Source: a virus. From it: 64,000 bases of DNA. The notes below the pieces were generated by a model that made no database searches, had not been told where the DNA came from, and worked only from the letters and a program-made list of their open reading frames with translations. Location of the stretch: positions 1 to 64,000 of the IMG/VR virus record IMGVR_UViG_3300017667_000009; one strand, written 5' to 3'. This document shows positions 15,134 through 24,558 of this stretch, piece by piece. Made by a program: the position numbers and the translations under genes. The first letter of the stretch is position 1. Each line of letters begins with the position of its first letter.

Positions 15134-16551
15134 AGCTTAATGATGTAGGCCAAAGTATAGTACGGTGGCCTGTTCTCATGGGGCACATCTCCTCCAGATG
15201 GAGATATTTGACCTCCAGCTGTAATCATAAGTTCAGTACCAGAACCACCACTATCATACCCTGTTGGCGTAACAAATTCACCAACTATGCTTGTTCTTAA
15301 TAACTTATCAAAAGACCCTGTGTTATGGTTATGGGCTGGCATCTCATTAATCCCTAATGCGTGTTTTTTCTCTCCGGCACTTTTACCGATAGTATCATAA
15401 TCCGTATCTGACGGATCGTATCCAACAATAAACATTCCTCTTAAATCTGGTCTACCCTGGCTTCCATCACATAATCCCCATCCTGAAGGTGCAATTGTGC
15501 CAGCCCACATGACAATAACACCTGCCGGAATAGCCAATGGGGCTAATTGTTCAAACCTAACAGCCTGTCCATTTGAAGTAGCACCAGGGAGATTGTTGAT
15601 TTGATTCCCTACCATGTTTAGAGGCCCAGTCATTGAGTCTCCAGATCTGTTCAAAGGAACATACCCAAGGTTATTCTGAAGTATGCTCCAATTAGCTTGA
15701 GTATTCCCTGGGGTGTCTATCAGTGCTCTTACGGTATCCCCAATTTCAACTACTTGTCCTGTTGGCAAAGTGCCAGCTACCGATATGGTCCAGATATCTC
15801 CTTTTTTGATTGCGCCCGCTGTACCAGATCCTCCGATTGAAGGGTAGTTACCACCGGCAGCGCTAAAAGTACCTCTGTCATCCCAAAGCCCAACCACTAA
15901 TGAATTGGCATAATCTTCCATCTGGGCGGCATAATCTTCCATCTGGGACTTATTTATTGCATCAGCCGCATTTGTCCCATTACCCAGGCCAGTAATTTTA
16001 TTGTTTGACATGGCCAAGGCCCCAGTCATCGTATCGCCTGCCTTTGCTACCTTGGAATTAATCAACGGGTAGTCTAAAAACAAAACCGCAGGGCTAAAGG
16101 TCACGCCTCCATCGGTAGATATCCTCAAGTAATAATCTCCAGACAAATAAGTGGTGTGCCAAGTAGTGCCGTCAGCCGAGTATTGAACTTGCGTCAGCGG
16201 TGCGTCTTTCCCTATGTTCTTAATGTACGGCTTCCCTTTATGAAACAACAAAGGCGCTACTGAGTACTTATCTAGTTCCCCAGCGCTTTCCAGAGTCTTT
16301 AAAAATCGGTTTAACTGAGCGGGTGTGGTTCTTAGTAAATAACTTACATTACCGGATACATCATAGGCCACATGGTCAAGTACAGACCGAAGATTTAAAA
16401 TGATAATCCTAGACTGTAGGTAAAGTCGTTTTTGCTTCTCACTTCTACCAAACCCTTTTTTGTGGTTTCGCATCCGCAATAAGGTCAGGTCTCCAAGCTT
16501 CTGGTAGCTCTTCGCAATTATGTCCCTGGCATCGTCAAACAGCAACCCCAT
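15130..16551 (-). CDS. tail fibre with phage tail-collar domain
   Basis: 473 aa. N-terminal ~130 residues helical and basic, a likely attachment domain. The middle has fibre repeats AGDTMTGALAMSNNKITGLG and SGDSMTGPLNMVGNQINNLPG (residues about 170 and 305). The C-terminal collar domain starts near 340: IPAGVIVMWAGTIAPSGWGLCDGS, GRPDLRGMFIVGYDP, MPAHNHNTG, and ends HENRPPYYTLAYIIKL, all hallmarks of the tail-collar (MdpB-like) family. A tandem duplication in residues about 200-216 (QMEDYA AQMEDYA) is visible as a ~21-bp DNA repeat near 15907-15946. Confidence 0.88.
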   Translation of the reverse strand: MGLLFDDARDIIAKSYQKLGDLTLLRMRNHKKGFGRSEKQKRLYLQSRIIILNLRSVLDHVAYDVSGNVSYLLRTTPAQLNRFLKTLESAGELDKYSVAPLLFHKGKPYIKNIGKDAPLTQVQYSADGTTWHTTYLSGDYYLRISTDGGVTFSPAVLFLDYPLINSKVAKAGDTMTGALAMSNNKITGLGNGTNAADAINKSQMEDYAAQMEDYANSLVVGLWDDRGTFSAAGGNYPSIGGSGTAGAIKKGDIWTISVAGTLPTGQVVEIGDTVRALIDTPGNTQANWSILQNNLGYVPLNRSGDSMTGPLNMVGNQINNLPGATSNGQAVRFEQLAPLAIPAGVIVMWAGTIAPSGWGLCDGSQGRPDLRGMFIVGYDPSDTDYDTIGKSAGEKKHALGINEMPAHNHNTGSFDKLLRTSIVGEFVTPTGYDSGGSGTELMITAGGQISPSGGDVPHENRPPYYTLAYIIKL

Positions 16552-16562
16552 TTACAAATTTT

Positions 16563-17264
16563 TTATAGGTAAATCTCTTCCATCTGTCTACATGCTTCTT
16601 CCATTTCGGCAAATCTTCCTTCCGAGTTTAATGCCTGTAGTCCGTTTAGATCAGAATCAAACTGCAAATATTTTTCGTACAGTTTGGCCCTCTCTTTACC
16701 ATCACTAAACCAAGGCTTGCTATTTATGGCGTCAAGTTGGTCTCTCAGCCTATCCCTATGATAGCAATCAATCAACTGACCGTCTACCAGTACTTCAATG
16801 GTTCCATAGCTTACCAAAACAGATAGGTCGGTAATCACTTCCCAATACGTTTGCCATCCTACTGCACCGGGCTGCACAGAAATGCTTCCCGTTGTTTTCG
16901 CTTTTACCACTTGCGATGTTGGCGTATGGTAAAGAACCGTGGCGAATTGTGTAATCACTCCGTTCCCATCTTTTACTTCGGCAAGTGTATTTACCGGAGA
17001 TGCTGAGTACAGACTAAGCCGTATCAGATTAAAACGATACCATCCGTCTGTTGCAGTGGGGAAATTCCATACAATAGCACTCAATGGTGCGGTGTTGTCA
17101 ATTCCTGATAGATATGTCGGCACCCCAGAGCTACTCATCTTCGCAATTACCAGTAGGTTTGCTTTATCTGTTCTTAGCTCTCCTTGGTAGTCGCTTACAT
17201 CCTTGATCGTAGCAGCGCTGCAATCAACTTGTTCAGACTCTAGCTCTAGTTCGTAGGTTGTCAT
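16563..17264 (-). CDS. virion structural protein (tail/fibre adaptor, probable)
   Basis: 233 aa. Beta-rich N-terminal two-thirds with conserved WYRFNLIRLSLY and YWEVITDLSVLVSYG, and a helical C-terminus starting CYHRDRLRDQLD. Lies between the capsid-side protein and the collar fibre, with an ATGA overlap to the gene upstream. Proteins of this form are common in Bacteroidota podoviruses. A baseplate or fibre-adaptor role is inferred from position. Confidence 0.6.
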   Translation of the reverse strand: MTTYELELESEQVDCSAATIKDVSDYQGELRTDKANLLVIAKMSSSGVPTYLSGIDNTAPLSAIVWNFPTATDGWYRFNLIRLSLYSASPVNTLAEVKDGNGVITQFATVLYHTPTSQVVKAKTTGSISVQPGAVGWQTYWEVITDLSVLVSYGTIEVLVDGQLIDCYHRDRLRDQLDAINSKPWFSDGKERAKLYEKYLQFDSDLNGLQALNSEGRFAEMEEACRQMEEIYL

Positions 17265-18142
17265 CTATTTGGGTTTCCTATATTCAAAAACTTTTTAAGC
17301 CTGCTCTCTACTCTCTTGTAACACTTTTTACCTTCTGCTCCACTGAAGAAGTATTCTACTAATCCACCGATTCTATTCTTACCAATTTCAAGAGTTATCA
17401 ACTCTTCTTGTCCCTCTTCATTAAAGAACCATTTCCGAGTCTGCTCGTCCCAAATAATAATATTGAAGTACTCGCTCTCCATCACCACTATTTTAGAAAT
17501 AGCGTCACGGTTTGAGCTTGCCTTCATCACCATAATAGGGTCCTCCAGAGTTATCTTAAATAACTCCCCTTTAATTACTTCAAAGTGACTTTCCATGTTG
17601 AGCTTTTTGCCAATAGGCAAAAACTCATTAATGGCTTTTATCTCCTTGTCGTCCGCACTCGAAACCCAGCTTAACGCATCTGCCAACATTGCATTTTTGT
17701 TGTTGAGAGTCATGGCAACCTTTTTGGCGTCTACCTTATAGTATACCGCGGGCTGTTTTCTGTCTCTGAATATATTTGAAGCATTAGCGTTGTGTCTTTC
17801 CAAGTACTCATACGTTGCGTTCTGGTCGGCATTCACTCGATAAAAGCCATCATCAAAACGAATTGATTTTGTAACGTCTTCATATCGGTACGATCCATCT
17901 TCTTTTTTTATCGGCTTATGGCTTACCACATTGCCAATCATCACTTTGTTTCCTGTTTCAAAATCCTGCACAAGAGTTTGTCTTGCCAGCACTCTCACCG
18001 GGTTACACTTTATCGGCTTCCCCTGATCGTCTACTATGTTAGGGCTATCGGTATCAGATGCCAACAATCGGTAAATCACATACTCATCGCCCACTAAGGG
18101 CTTCACTTGCATACTTTTTGATAAGACTTTGTTTGGCTGCAT
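17261..18142 (-). CDS. structural protein downstream of capsid
   Basis: 293 aa, alpha/beta, charged, no membrane segment. N-terminal half with many beta strands (VRVLARQTLVQDFETGNKVMIGNVV), a helical centre and a basic C-terminus (KKCYKRVESRLKKFLN). Not recognised. It comes directly after the capsid gene but beyond a terminator, so its own promoter or read-through is needed. Head-tail connector or minor capsid are both possible. Confidence 0.5.
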   Translation of the reverse strand: MQPNKVLSKSMQVKPLVGDEYVIYRLLASDTDSPNIVDDQGKPIKCNPVRVLARQTLVQDFETGNKVMIGNVVSHKPIKKEDGSYRYEDVTKSIRFDDGFYRVNADQNATYEYLERHNANASNIFRDRKQPAVYYKVDAKKVAMTLNNKNAMLADALSWVSSADDKEIKAINEFLPIGKKLNMESHFEVIKGELFKITLEDPIMVMKASSNRDAISKIVVMESEYFNIIIWDEQTRKWFFNEEGQEELITLEIGKNRIGGLVEYFFSGAEGKKCYKRVESRLKKFLNIGNPNR

Positions 18143-18163
18143 TTTTTCTTTGTTTTAATAGTT

Positions 18164-18193
18164 AAAAAGTGAGGGTGAAATAACACCCTCACT
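18164..18193 (-). terminator. rho-independent terminator after capsid gene
   Basis: Perfect 10-bp stem AGTGAGGGTG / CACCCTCACT with a 6-nt loop, followed on the minus strand by TTTTT. It lies 8 nt past the capsid stop, so it probably gives extra capsid transcript relative to the downstream tail genes. Confidence 0.85.
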
Positions 18194-18200
18194 TCAATTG

Positions 18201-19586
18201 TTAGAATCCCCTATCTACAACCATAAACTTTCTCAGGTTGAATACTTGTAGCGCTTTGTATGAAATCATGTTCACGCTACGCTCCATTACATCGTTGGTG
18301 GCCCCGGTAAGTGCTCCTGCGCCATCTTCCCAAACGGCAATCTCTCCGTCATTTTGAAGGTACTGAGCGGCCATTGCTGGCGCAGCATACCGTACTTTCA
18401 TGTATGGCTGCATCTCATTTGTGTTCGGAGTGAGTGCCGATCCGCAAGGGATAAATACACCCTTACCCTTATAGCCCAACCGGTCGTTACCTAAACTTCC
18501 AGAGTGGCTAAATGCCTTACAGTCTTTCACGTAAATAGAAATTCCGATACCAGGCATTTTAATACCTGTAAACTCAAAGTTTATGGCTTGTTGTTTACCT
18601 TCGGCACCACCTCCAAAGAAGGCATAAGCAGCATCGTATTTACCTAGCTCCGCAGTGTAGTTTTGGAAAGCAAAACCTAAGTCAAGCCCCAACATACCCA
18701 AGTACTCACCGTCACCGTAGTTGGCAACAATCTGGCTCATCCAGTCTTGTACAGTAGGCAGGTCAACATCACCGTAGTAGTCTTGTGTGATACCGTTAGC
18801 GTTGATGTTAGGAATTAAACCAAGAGTAGTATTTATGGCTGCACCCGCAGCGTTCGTTACCGTTGCTGTATTGCTCTGGCCCGTTAACATGGCCGCGTCC
18901 TCATCAAACTCAAAAGTTTGAGCCGTGTTGGCAATACCTAAATAATGAAGATATTGTTTGCCGTCAATAGTTGCTACCTCAGCCCGGTTTTGCATTGATG
19001 AGTCACTGGCAGAATAGTTACCTCTGGTAATCTGTATCTTCTGGTTAATCCTGTTGATACGTGGCTGTCTTGATTCTACTTTCGTAGACCTCTCAGATAC
19101 GGCCATACCCATAAAGTTTACAACACTTCCTACTACCGCTGCTGTTTGCACGTCAGTGCTGTTGGTCAAAGATTTTACCAATACAACGTGTGCGTTAGGT
19201 GTCGCTCTGTTTATCGAGAAAACAAGTCCAGTAACCTGGTTCGCAAAGATGCAAATGTTACCCACAATAGGATAAGAGTTTGCGCCAGAGTTGTAGTGAT
19301 CTGCGGCACTCAGTGTAATATTCACTGATGGCGTAGTGTCTTGCGTTAAGTTAGCTACTGTAACTACCGTTGCGTTAGACTTCAAATGATCGGCTTGCTC
19401 AAAGTAGTAAAAATCATAGCGGCCAGTTTGCTCACTGGGCATAATTTTACTCTGCATTTTCAATTGACGGAAGATAGAAAAGTCAGAATAGGCAGTTGAG
19501 ATCATCCCCAACTTCTTTCTAAACTCTCTATCCAAAATACCATACCCTGTAAGTATGGGCATGTTTAAATTGGATTGGAATGACAT
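18201..19586 (-). CDS. major capsid protein
   Basis: 461 aa. Begins SFQSNLNMPILTGYGILDREFRKKLG; alpha/beta body with conserved blocks RQPRINRINQKIQITRGNYS, DWMSQIVANYGDGEYLGMLGLDLGF, GIKMPGIGISIYVKDCKAF and C-terminal NMISYKALQVFNLRKFMVVDRGF. Size and layout fit the HK97-fold major capsid proteins of Bacteroidota podoviruses. It directly follows the scaffold-like gene and is followed by a strong terminator, as expected for the most abundant virion protein. Forms the icosahedral head and is a likely client of the phage co-chaperonins. Confidence 0.82.
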   Translation of the reverse strand: MSFQSNLNMPILTGYGILDREFRKKLGMISTAYSDFSIFRQLKMQSKIMPSEQTGRYDFYYFEQADHLKSNATVVTVANLTQDTTPSVNITLSAADHYNSGANSYPIVGNICIFANQVTGLVFSINRATPNAHVVLVKSLTNSTDVQTAAVVGSVVNFMGMAVSERSTKVESRQPRINRINQKIQITRGNYSASDSSMQNRAEVATIDGKQYLHYLGIANTAQTFEFDEDAAMLTGQSNTATVTNAAGAAINTTLGLIPNINANGITQDYYGDVDLPTVQDWMSQIVANYGDGEYLGMLGLDLGFAFQNYTAELGKYDAAYAFFGGGAEGKQQAINFEFTGIKMPGIGISIYVKDCKAFSHSGSLGNDRLGYKGKGVFIPCGSALTPNTNEMQPYMKVRYAAPAMAAQYLQNDGEIAVWEDGAGALTGATNDVMERSVNMISYKALQVFNLRKFMVVDRGF

Positions 19587-19614
19587 TTTTTAGTTGTTTA
19601 AATTTTTAAATCAG

Positions 19615-20727
19615 TTACACAGGTCTTCGTGACTGTTCGTACTGCTCTGATTGTGATCTCGCAATCGGAGTCTCCTTACCGTCATCAACCACTTTCTCTT
19701 TTCCGGTGTTGTTGATCTGATTTAGCAGTATCGCCATACCTCGTTCTATGCCTTGAGAAAAAATATCGGCATGTACTTTTTCGCGGTTCTTAAATTGGTA
19801 CACATCATTTAGATAGGTGTTCCAGTTTATACCGGATTCTGTTTTGTGGCTGTTCACCAAATCTTTTACAAAAGTTTCTGGGTTGGCTGCGTATGCCTTC
19901 AATGCAGAGGCCTCTTCCGGACTCATCTCTACATTAAATGCTCCCTTCGGAACAATTTGCCCTGTCTTCGTTTTGTACTCTGGTAATACCACGGTAGGCT
20001 TCAAGTTTTTTAGCCCACCTTCAATTCCCTTATTAATCGCATCCAACTGCTCGGGTGTTGGTCCTGTTGGTTGCGTTTCGGGCAACTTGGCTTCCCTGAA
20101 AGCCTTCAAAGTAGAATCTATGTTCTGCTTTGCTGCACGGGTTGCCTCATCGTGTTTGAACTTCCTTAGCGGATCTGAACTTAGATCGCTCCCATCCCCA
20201 TAGGCTTCTGTATATTGCGCTTCAAATATGTCTCTTGCTTCATCTCTAGGGATGTGGGGATACTTCAAAGCAAAATCCTCAAATTGCAATCGTTTAGGGT
20301 CAGCGTTCGCGTCCAGTTCTGCCAGGTTCAAATAGCTTTTAGCCGCAGCCATTTCGTTGCCATCAAACTTTTGGGCAAACTCATATAGTGCTTTGGCTTT
20401 TTCGTTCGGAAACTCGAGGCCTTTTTTAGTCAGCGCATCAAGCTCCTCTACTCTTTTATTTAGGTTAGTCCTTTCTTCAAAGGCTAATTTTATGTCGTCA
20501 ATCTTTGATAGGGAGATGCCTCGTTCGTTAAGAACTTTAACTAGTTCTTCGTCTTTAAAAGATGGTTTCTCTTCTGTCTTTGGGGCTTCGGTAACCAGTG
20601 TGGTAACTGGTGTCGCTTCTTGGCCGGAAGGGATTTCATTACCAGCGGGCGCTCCAGTATTCTGCTTCGCCAAATAGTCTTCTAGCGATACTCTCTCTAC
20701 TTTTGATTCGGCTGTAAATGTTTCCAT
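19615..20727 (-). CDS. capsid scaffolding/assembly protein (probable)
   Basis: 370 aa, acidic, Ala/Glu/Lys-rich, mostly helix with coiled-coil (FEERTNLNKRVEELDALTKKG) and a disordered N-terminus (EDYLAKQNTGAPAGNEIPSGQE). Immediately upstream of the major capsid gene, where scaffolds are usually encoded. No protease domain is evident. Low sequence conservation is usual for scaffolds, so the call rests on position and composition. Confidence 0.65.
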   Translation of the reverse strand: METFTAESKVERVSLEDYLAKQNTGAPAGNEIPSGQEATPVTTLVTEAPKTEEKPSFKDEELVKVLNERGISLSKIDDIKLAFEERTNLNKRVEELDALTKKGLEFPNEKAKALYEFAQKFDGNEMAAAKSYLNLAELDANADPKRLQFEDFALKYPHIPRDEARDIFEAQYTEAYGDGSDLSSDPLRKFKHDEATRAAKQNIDSTLKAFREAKLPETQPTGPTPEQLDAINKGIEGGLKNLKPTVVLPEYKTKTGQIVPKGAFNVEMSPEEASALKAYAANPETFVKDLVNSHKTESGINWNTYLNDVYQFKNREKVHADIFSQGIERGMAILLNQINNTGKEKVVDDGKETPIARSQSEQYEQSRRPV

Positions 20728-20781
20728 AAATTTAACTGTGCGGTTGGTTGAGCCGAAAGTTAATTTTAATGAACTAATGTA

Positions 20782-20811
20782 TTGTTTTATTTACATTAAG
20801 GTGTAGATTTG
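20782..20811 (+). promoter_or_regulatory. Bacteroidota-type promoter
   Basis: TTG at 20782-20784, 19-nt spacer, TAGATTTG at 20804-20811 (perfect TAnnTTTG), then ATG only 5 nt later, so the transcript should be almost leaderless. A TTATTTAC operator-like motif lies in the spacer (20787-20794). Confidence 0.75.
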
Positions 20812-20816
20812 TAGAT

Positions 20817-21152
20817 ATGTTTAGAGAGACAACTCCCATTAAAGTTTACATATTCAAAGACGCATCTTATGTAAGCTCGGTAGAGTTATTTCAAATCATT
20901 TTTCCTTACTCTAATAACTACTACGCACAGTGGGTAAGAATGAACATCACAAAGCAGCCCCAAGAACTGTCTTGCAAGGGCGTTGACTATATATTCTTTG
21001 CCGATGCTGGCATAAAGCCACCTCAAAGAATTAAGGGCGGAAAAAAGAGAATGGACTATCTTCTTACCGTTGTTTTTGCTATTCAATTGTGCTACCAGGC
21101 GAAGAATTTTCAGTCTAAAAACGTAAAAGATTTCCTCCTCAAATTAATTTAA
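20817..21152 (+). CDS. AntA/AntB-like antirepressor domain protein (tentative)
   Basis: 111 aa. Pattern resembles the small AntA/AntB or related phage regulator domain: VSSVELFQIIFPYSNNYYAQWVRMNI near the start, and RMDYLLTVVFAIQLCYQAKNFQSKNVKDFLL near the end, where the family has a 'dY.lTldmAkeL.m...n..gk..R.Y' block. Such domains act on phage repressors or bind DNA. It is on the strand opposite to the surrounding head genes with its own promoter. Assignment by pattern only. Confidence 0.5.
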   Translation: MFRETTPIKVYIFKDASYVSSVELFQIIFPYSNNYYAQWVRMNITKQPQELSCKGVDYIFFADAGIKPPQRIKGGKKRMDYLLTVVFAIQLCYQAKNFQSKNVKDFLLKLI

Positions 21153-21243
21153 AGTTATTTATAACGTAGTGTAGATTTAGTTATACCGATTAGTTATTAT
21201 TCAACATTTGTTGCCGTAACTAAACAAACTAAATTAAAACACT

Positions 21244-21813
21244 ATGGCACAACAAGGATTCGCATTCGTAACGGTACGCAGGGCTTCACCTAACTCGGGT
21301 GTAGACTTGCCACAGCCTCAAAGGAGATTAGTAGCAACAAATAGCCCTTATGAGGTTCGTCAGAACCTAAAGCGCGGAGGTTCGGTCTTGAAAATTACCT
21401 CGGGCTCAGGAACCAGAGCAAAATTTGAAATCTTTGAGTCAATCACTCAGTTTAACACTGCTATGGAGCCCACCAATACCAACTCGGCTCCTGATGTTAA
21501 CTTAACCTTATCGGCCAACGGTACAACCATTGCATCAACGGCTGTTTTGGTGTCCTATTACAACATCGTCACTACTGCTGCAACGGGCGTAAACGATGCT
21601 GTTAGATTGCCTGCTGTTTCTCAGGGCGCTGTACGGGTTGTTGTAAACAAAACTGCTGTTCCTGTTTCGGTTTTCCCGAACGCGGCTGGTGAGGCTATTG
21701 TGAATAAGTTGGGTGTTCAATTAGCCAACGGTGCGTCTATATCTGTTCCTGCTGGTGAGACATGGCATTTTTCAAGCAACGGTACTGTAAACCGTGCTGC
21801 GGTAGACGCTTAA
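21244..21813 (+). CDS. head decoration or head-fibre protein (probable)
   Basis: 189 aa, Ala/Val/Thr/Ser-rich, almost all beta strand (VNLTLSANGTTIASTAVLVSYYNIVTTAATG..., GAVRVVVNKTAVPVSVFPNAAGEAIVNKLG, ISVPAGETWHFSSNG). The C-terminal block with ...FPNAAGEAI..L...ASISVPAGETWHFSSNGT is frequent in small capsid-surface or fibre proteins. It lies between portal and scaffold but on the opposite strand. Likely highly expressed, given its own start region and a strong terminator after the next gene. Confidence 0.6.
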   Translation: MAQQGFAFVTVRRASPNSGVDLPQPQRRLVATNSPYEVRQNLKRGGSVLKITSGSGTRAKFEIFESITQFNTAMEPTNTNSAPDVNLTLSANGTTIASTAVLVSYYNIVTTAATGVNDAVRLPAVSQGAVRVVVNKTAVPVSVFPNAAGEAIVNKLGVQLANGASISVPAGETWHFSSNGTVNRAAVDA

Positions 21814-21924
21814 TAAAAAACTGAAAGGCGGTTGGTTGCTTCCTTTCTTTGTTGGGCCTCATGTTCATTGGGGGCCTAATTTTAAAAACCATTTTTTATT
21901 TCAAAAACCAAAACCAATTATAGT

Positions 21925-22128
21925 ATGAGACAACAAGACGTAGAAATCGCAGAAAATCAAAAGTTCATGAGCTCTTTAAGGGCTAAGGCGGCCGAAGAAG
22001 CAAAGGCGATAGCTGATGCCGAAGAGGCTAAGTTAGCCGAAATAAAGGCTGAGGAAGAGGCTAAGATTAAGGCTGAGATCAAAGCAGCCGAAGAAGCAAA
22101 GGCGATAGCTGATGCGAAAACTGAATAA
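21925..22128 (+). CDS. Ala/Glu/Lys-rich coiled-coil protein
   Basis: 67 aa, nearly all Ala, Glu and Lys, predicted as one long helix/coiled coil. It contains an exact 29-bp direct repeat (21991-22019 and 22087-22115) encoding AEEAKAIADA twice, evidence of recent internal duplication. It follows the decoration gene and ends at a strong bidirectional terminator. Possibly a small structural or capsid-associated protein; function unknown. Confidence 0.6.
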   Translation: MRQQDVEIAENQKFMSSLRAKAAEEAKAIADAEEAKLAEIKAEEEAKIKAEIKAAEEAKAIADAKTE

Positions 22129-22144
22129 TTTTTTTCAGACAAAT

Positions 22145-22178
22145 AAAAAAGCCCCGAGTTAAGGGGCTTTTTTATTTT
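22145..22178. terminator. bidirectional rho-independent terminator
   Basis: AAAAAA-GCCCC-gagttaa-GGGGC-TTTTTT: 5-bp GC stem extended by A/T pairs on both sides, so it can act in both directions. It separates the plus-strand decoration island from the converging portal gene, whose stop codon overlaps its edge. Confidence 0.85.
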
Positions 22179-24555
22179 AAGCCATTTTCTTCTTTTGATC
22201 TTTGGCCTGAGCGGAGATGTTTGCCGCTTTCAGTGTAGTCAAGTTATCCTGTGAGTTCAAAAGTAATTGAGTCATCCTTTCCTTATCTTCATTGTTCATA
22301 TCAAGCCCCTTCTCGAGTTTAATAAGCATGGCCTTTAATTGATACTCCTGTACTAACCTCTGCATTTCGAAAGATGCTTTTTCAGATTCTAATTGGTGAG
22401 CAAGTTGCAGGGTCTGTTGTTTGGCTTGTTCTGCCGCTTGTGCGCTTTGCTGCTGTATTTGACCATTCATCTGCTGTAATCGTAAAGCGGCCTGCTCGTC
22501 CTCCTGCTTCCTTTGCTTAGTCTTGGCATCGAGGATCATGAAGGCTCTTTCCGGGTTCTTTTCATTCTCGATAATGTATACGTCCTGCGGTAATAGGGTT
22601 CCGCCCGCGGCCTTTAGGCTAGATTGCGCAGCTACTCTCAAAGAGTTTTTCTTTTCTTCGTTCCATCCCACGTCTACGCTAATTCCAAAATCCAAAAAGT
22701 CCATGTCCGAATTGGCTTCAGAATAGAGTTGACTTTCCATTCCAAGTGCTTCAATGTATCCGGGATTTCTCTTCTTTCTGGCGGCTGGTACCAATCTCAC
22801 GATAGATTTAGCCGTTTCTTCATAGATGTAATTGAAGGCGTAGTAAAAATCTCCCAGTGCGGTATTCGTGTTTTCGGCCATCATTTCACTTACTCTCTTT
22901 CCCTGATCGGGGCTAATAGTACTCGCGTCCGTGGCTTCATTTAATCCCAGAATATTCCGTATTAAATCGATAGACTGAAACACCATTTGTAAATGATGTA
23001 GGGCTTTTTCGTTTCCTCCTCCTCTTAGCTGCTGAAATGGTATGCTTATCTGCTGTCCGTTTTTATCCTTGTCGGTATAAACTAAATTACCGGTTTGCAC
23101 ATACTGGTCTACTAAATCCAAAGCGTCAAGAACTACTCCAGCTTTACCACCAATGGTAATTTCAGTAAGTGCTCGTTTATTTATGGCGGTTCCGTCAGGT
23201 ATGCTTTTGGCTGAGTGATGTAGATACTGCAGCCAGTTCAATTGTGCCGAATGCGCTACTGACTCAAGGTCTTTTATTATTGATTTGAAATCCAGTGTAT
23301 ACAGGTTCAAATCAAACTTAGCTTCTGCCAAACTGTTTATATTTCTTTGAATGTCTCCTTTTAGTCCGTAATTAAAAACGATATTAGAATCGCATACATA
23401 CCAGGCCTCGTAAATGTTTTCAATTTCTGTTCTTAAAACCTTTCTGTTTAGCCCCTGTTCTTTCTGGTAGTTCTCATACTGCGTATCTGTTACCCCTTTC
23501 TTATCAAGCCAAAATGGATTGTCTCTCGGCTCCAGAGTTATACGTCCGTCCTTGTTAGAGATTACGTAAGCAATGGTGTCTGCGCTTTTCGCCTGCCATC
23601 TTAGTATTTTCACTTTCTCATTATCATAAGGGCATTGGTAGTTAAGTCCAAAAGTTCGGGCGTTGTAAATCTGGTCGGTGCTCATGGCATTATAGGCCTT
23701 TCCTGTTTTACTAGCTAGTTCGGCTAGTTGTTTTTCGGTGATCTCGCCTTTGGCAATTTCATTCTTAGCGGCCACTCGTAGTTGAGAAATGGTCATGTAA
23801 ATGTACGTACCCCACCTGGTCATGTCGCTAAAGTCTCTTTTCTCACACGGGTTGGTAACTATCCTGTCTATTCGTGCCGGGTCTACTCTTATTACTCCTT
23901 TGCTGTCAACGTAAGTGTGTGTTCCTATAAATCCCTGTTTTACTTCTTCATCTACAAGATCACGCTCAATGTTGTCCCAATTATTTACGTTGTGGGCTTG
24001 CTTAATCTCATCGTACATTTCTACAACGTGCTTGTTCTTTGGGTAGGCTTCCGCGTATAAGTCTACTTCTTTCAAATTGGTAGGCGTAACTTCTCCCTCT
24101 TCAAAAGGAGATTCAACTTGCACTCCGTTTTGCTGGGCTGCCTGTATTAATTCTTGGTTTGCCACATAGGCAGCAATTTTATTTTTCCGTACACGTTCCT
24201 GATTTATGCTCCATGGGTCAATTGCGGATATCTTGAAGTCTTTTGGCTGGCTTAGAATTTTGTTCTTCAAAATCCTTACAAATTTTGGCAGTATCGGAAG
24301 TATCGTGTAGTCTAGGTTTCTCCATGCCATGTCTGGTTTACCTGCACGTTGTCGCGAACCTAAACTCTTCTTATACTGATCAATGGGCTGTTCACCTTCT
24401 GATAATTTTTTCCATTTGATGTAATTATCGGATGTCACTAGCGGCTTGTTAGAGTTTTGAAATGCTTTTGAAAACTGGAGAGCCCAGTCCTTAGATGCCT
24501 TTTTTCTCATCGGCAGCATGTCCGATGGAAATCCTAAATTGTTTGTCTGTTCCAT
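22177..24555 (-). CDS. portal protein
   Basis: 792 aa. N-terminal clip/wing-type body with WRNLDYTILPILPKFVRILKNKILSQPKDF (conserved in large Bacteroidota podovirus portals), long alpha/beta middle, central crown helix region (residues about 560-640, RNILGLNEATDASTISPDQGKRVSEM), and a Gln-rich coiled-coil C-terminus (about 700-790, QEDEQAALRLQQMNGQIQQQSAQ). Its size matches the ~790-aa portals of crAss-like phages. It forms the dodecameric DNA gate at one capsid vertex. Transcribed directly after the terminase with a 3-nt gap. Confidence 0.8.
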   Translation of the reverse strand: MEQTNNLGFPSDMLPMRKKASKDWALQFSKAFQNSNKPLVTSDNYIKWKKLSEGEQPIDQYKKSLGSRQRAGKPDMAWRNLDYTILPILPKFVRILKNKILSQPKDFKISAIDPWSINQERVRKNKIAAYVANQELIQAAQQNGVQVESPFEEGEVTPTNLKEVDLYAEAYPKNKHVVEMYDEIKQAHNVNNWDNIERDLVDEEVKQGFIGTHTYVDSKGVIRVDPARIDRIVTNPCEKRDFSDMTRWGTYIYMTISQLRVAAKNEIAKGEITEKQLAELASKTGKAYNAMSTDQIYNARTFGLNYQCPYDNEKVKILRWQAKSADTIAYVISNKDGRITLEPRDNPFWLDKKGVTDTQYENYQKEQGLNRKVLRTEIENIYEAWYVCDSNIVFNYGLKGDIQRNINSLAEAKFDLNLYTLDFKSIIKDLESVAHSAQLNWLQYLHHSAKSIPDGTAINKRALTEITIGGKAGVVLDALDLVDQYVQTGNLVYTDKDKNGQQISIPFQQLRGGGNEKALHHLQMVFQSIDLIRNILGLNEATDASTISPDQGKRVSEMMAENTNTALGDFYYAFNYIYEETAKSIVRLVPAARKKRNPGYIEALGMESQLYSEANSDMDFLDFGISVDVGWNEEKKNSLRVAAQSSLKAAGGTLLPQDVYIIENEKNPERAFMILDAKTKQRKQEDEQAALRLQQMNGQIQQQSAQAAEQAKQQTLQLAHQLESEKASFEMQRLVQEYQLKAMLIKLEKGLDMNNEDKERMTQLLLNSQDNLTTLKAANISAQAKDQKKKMA

Positions 24556-24558
24556 GTT

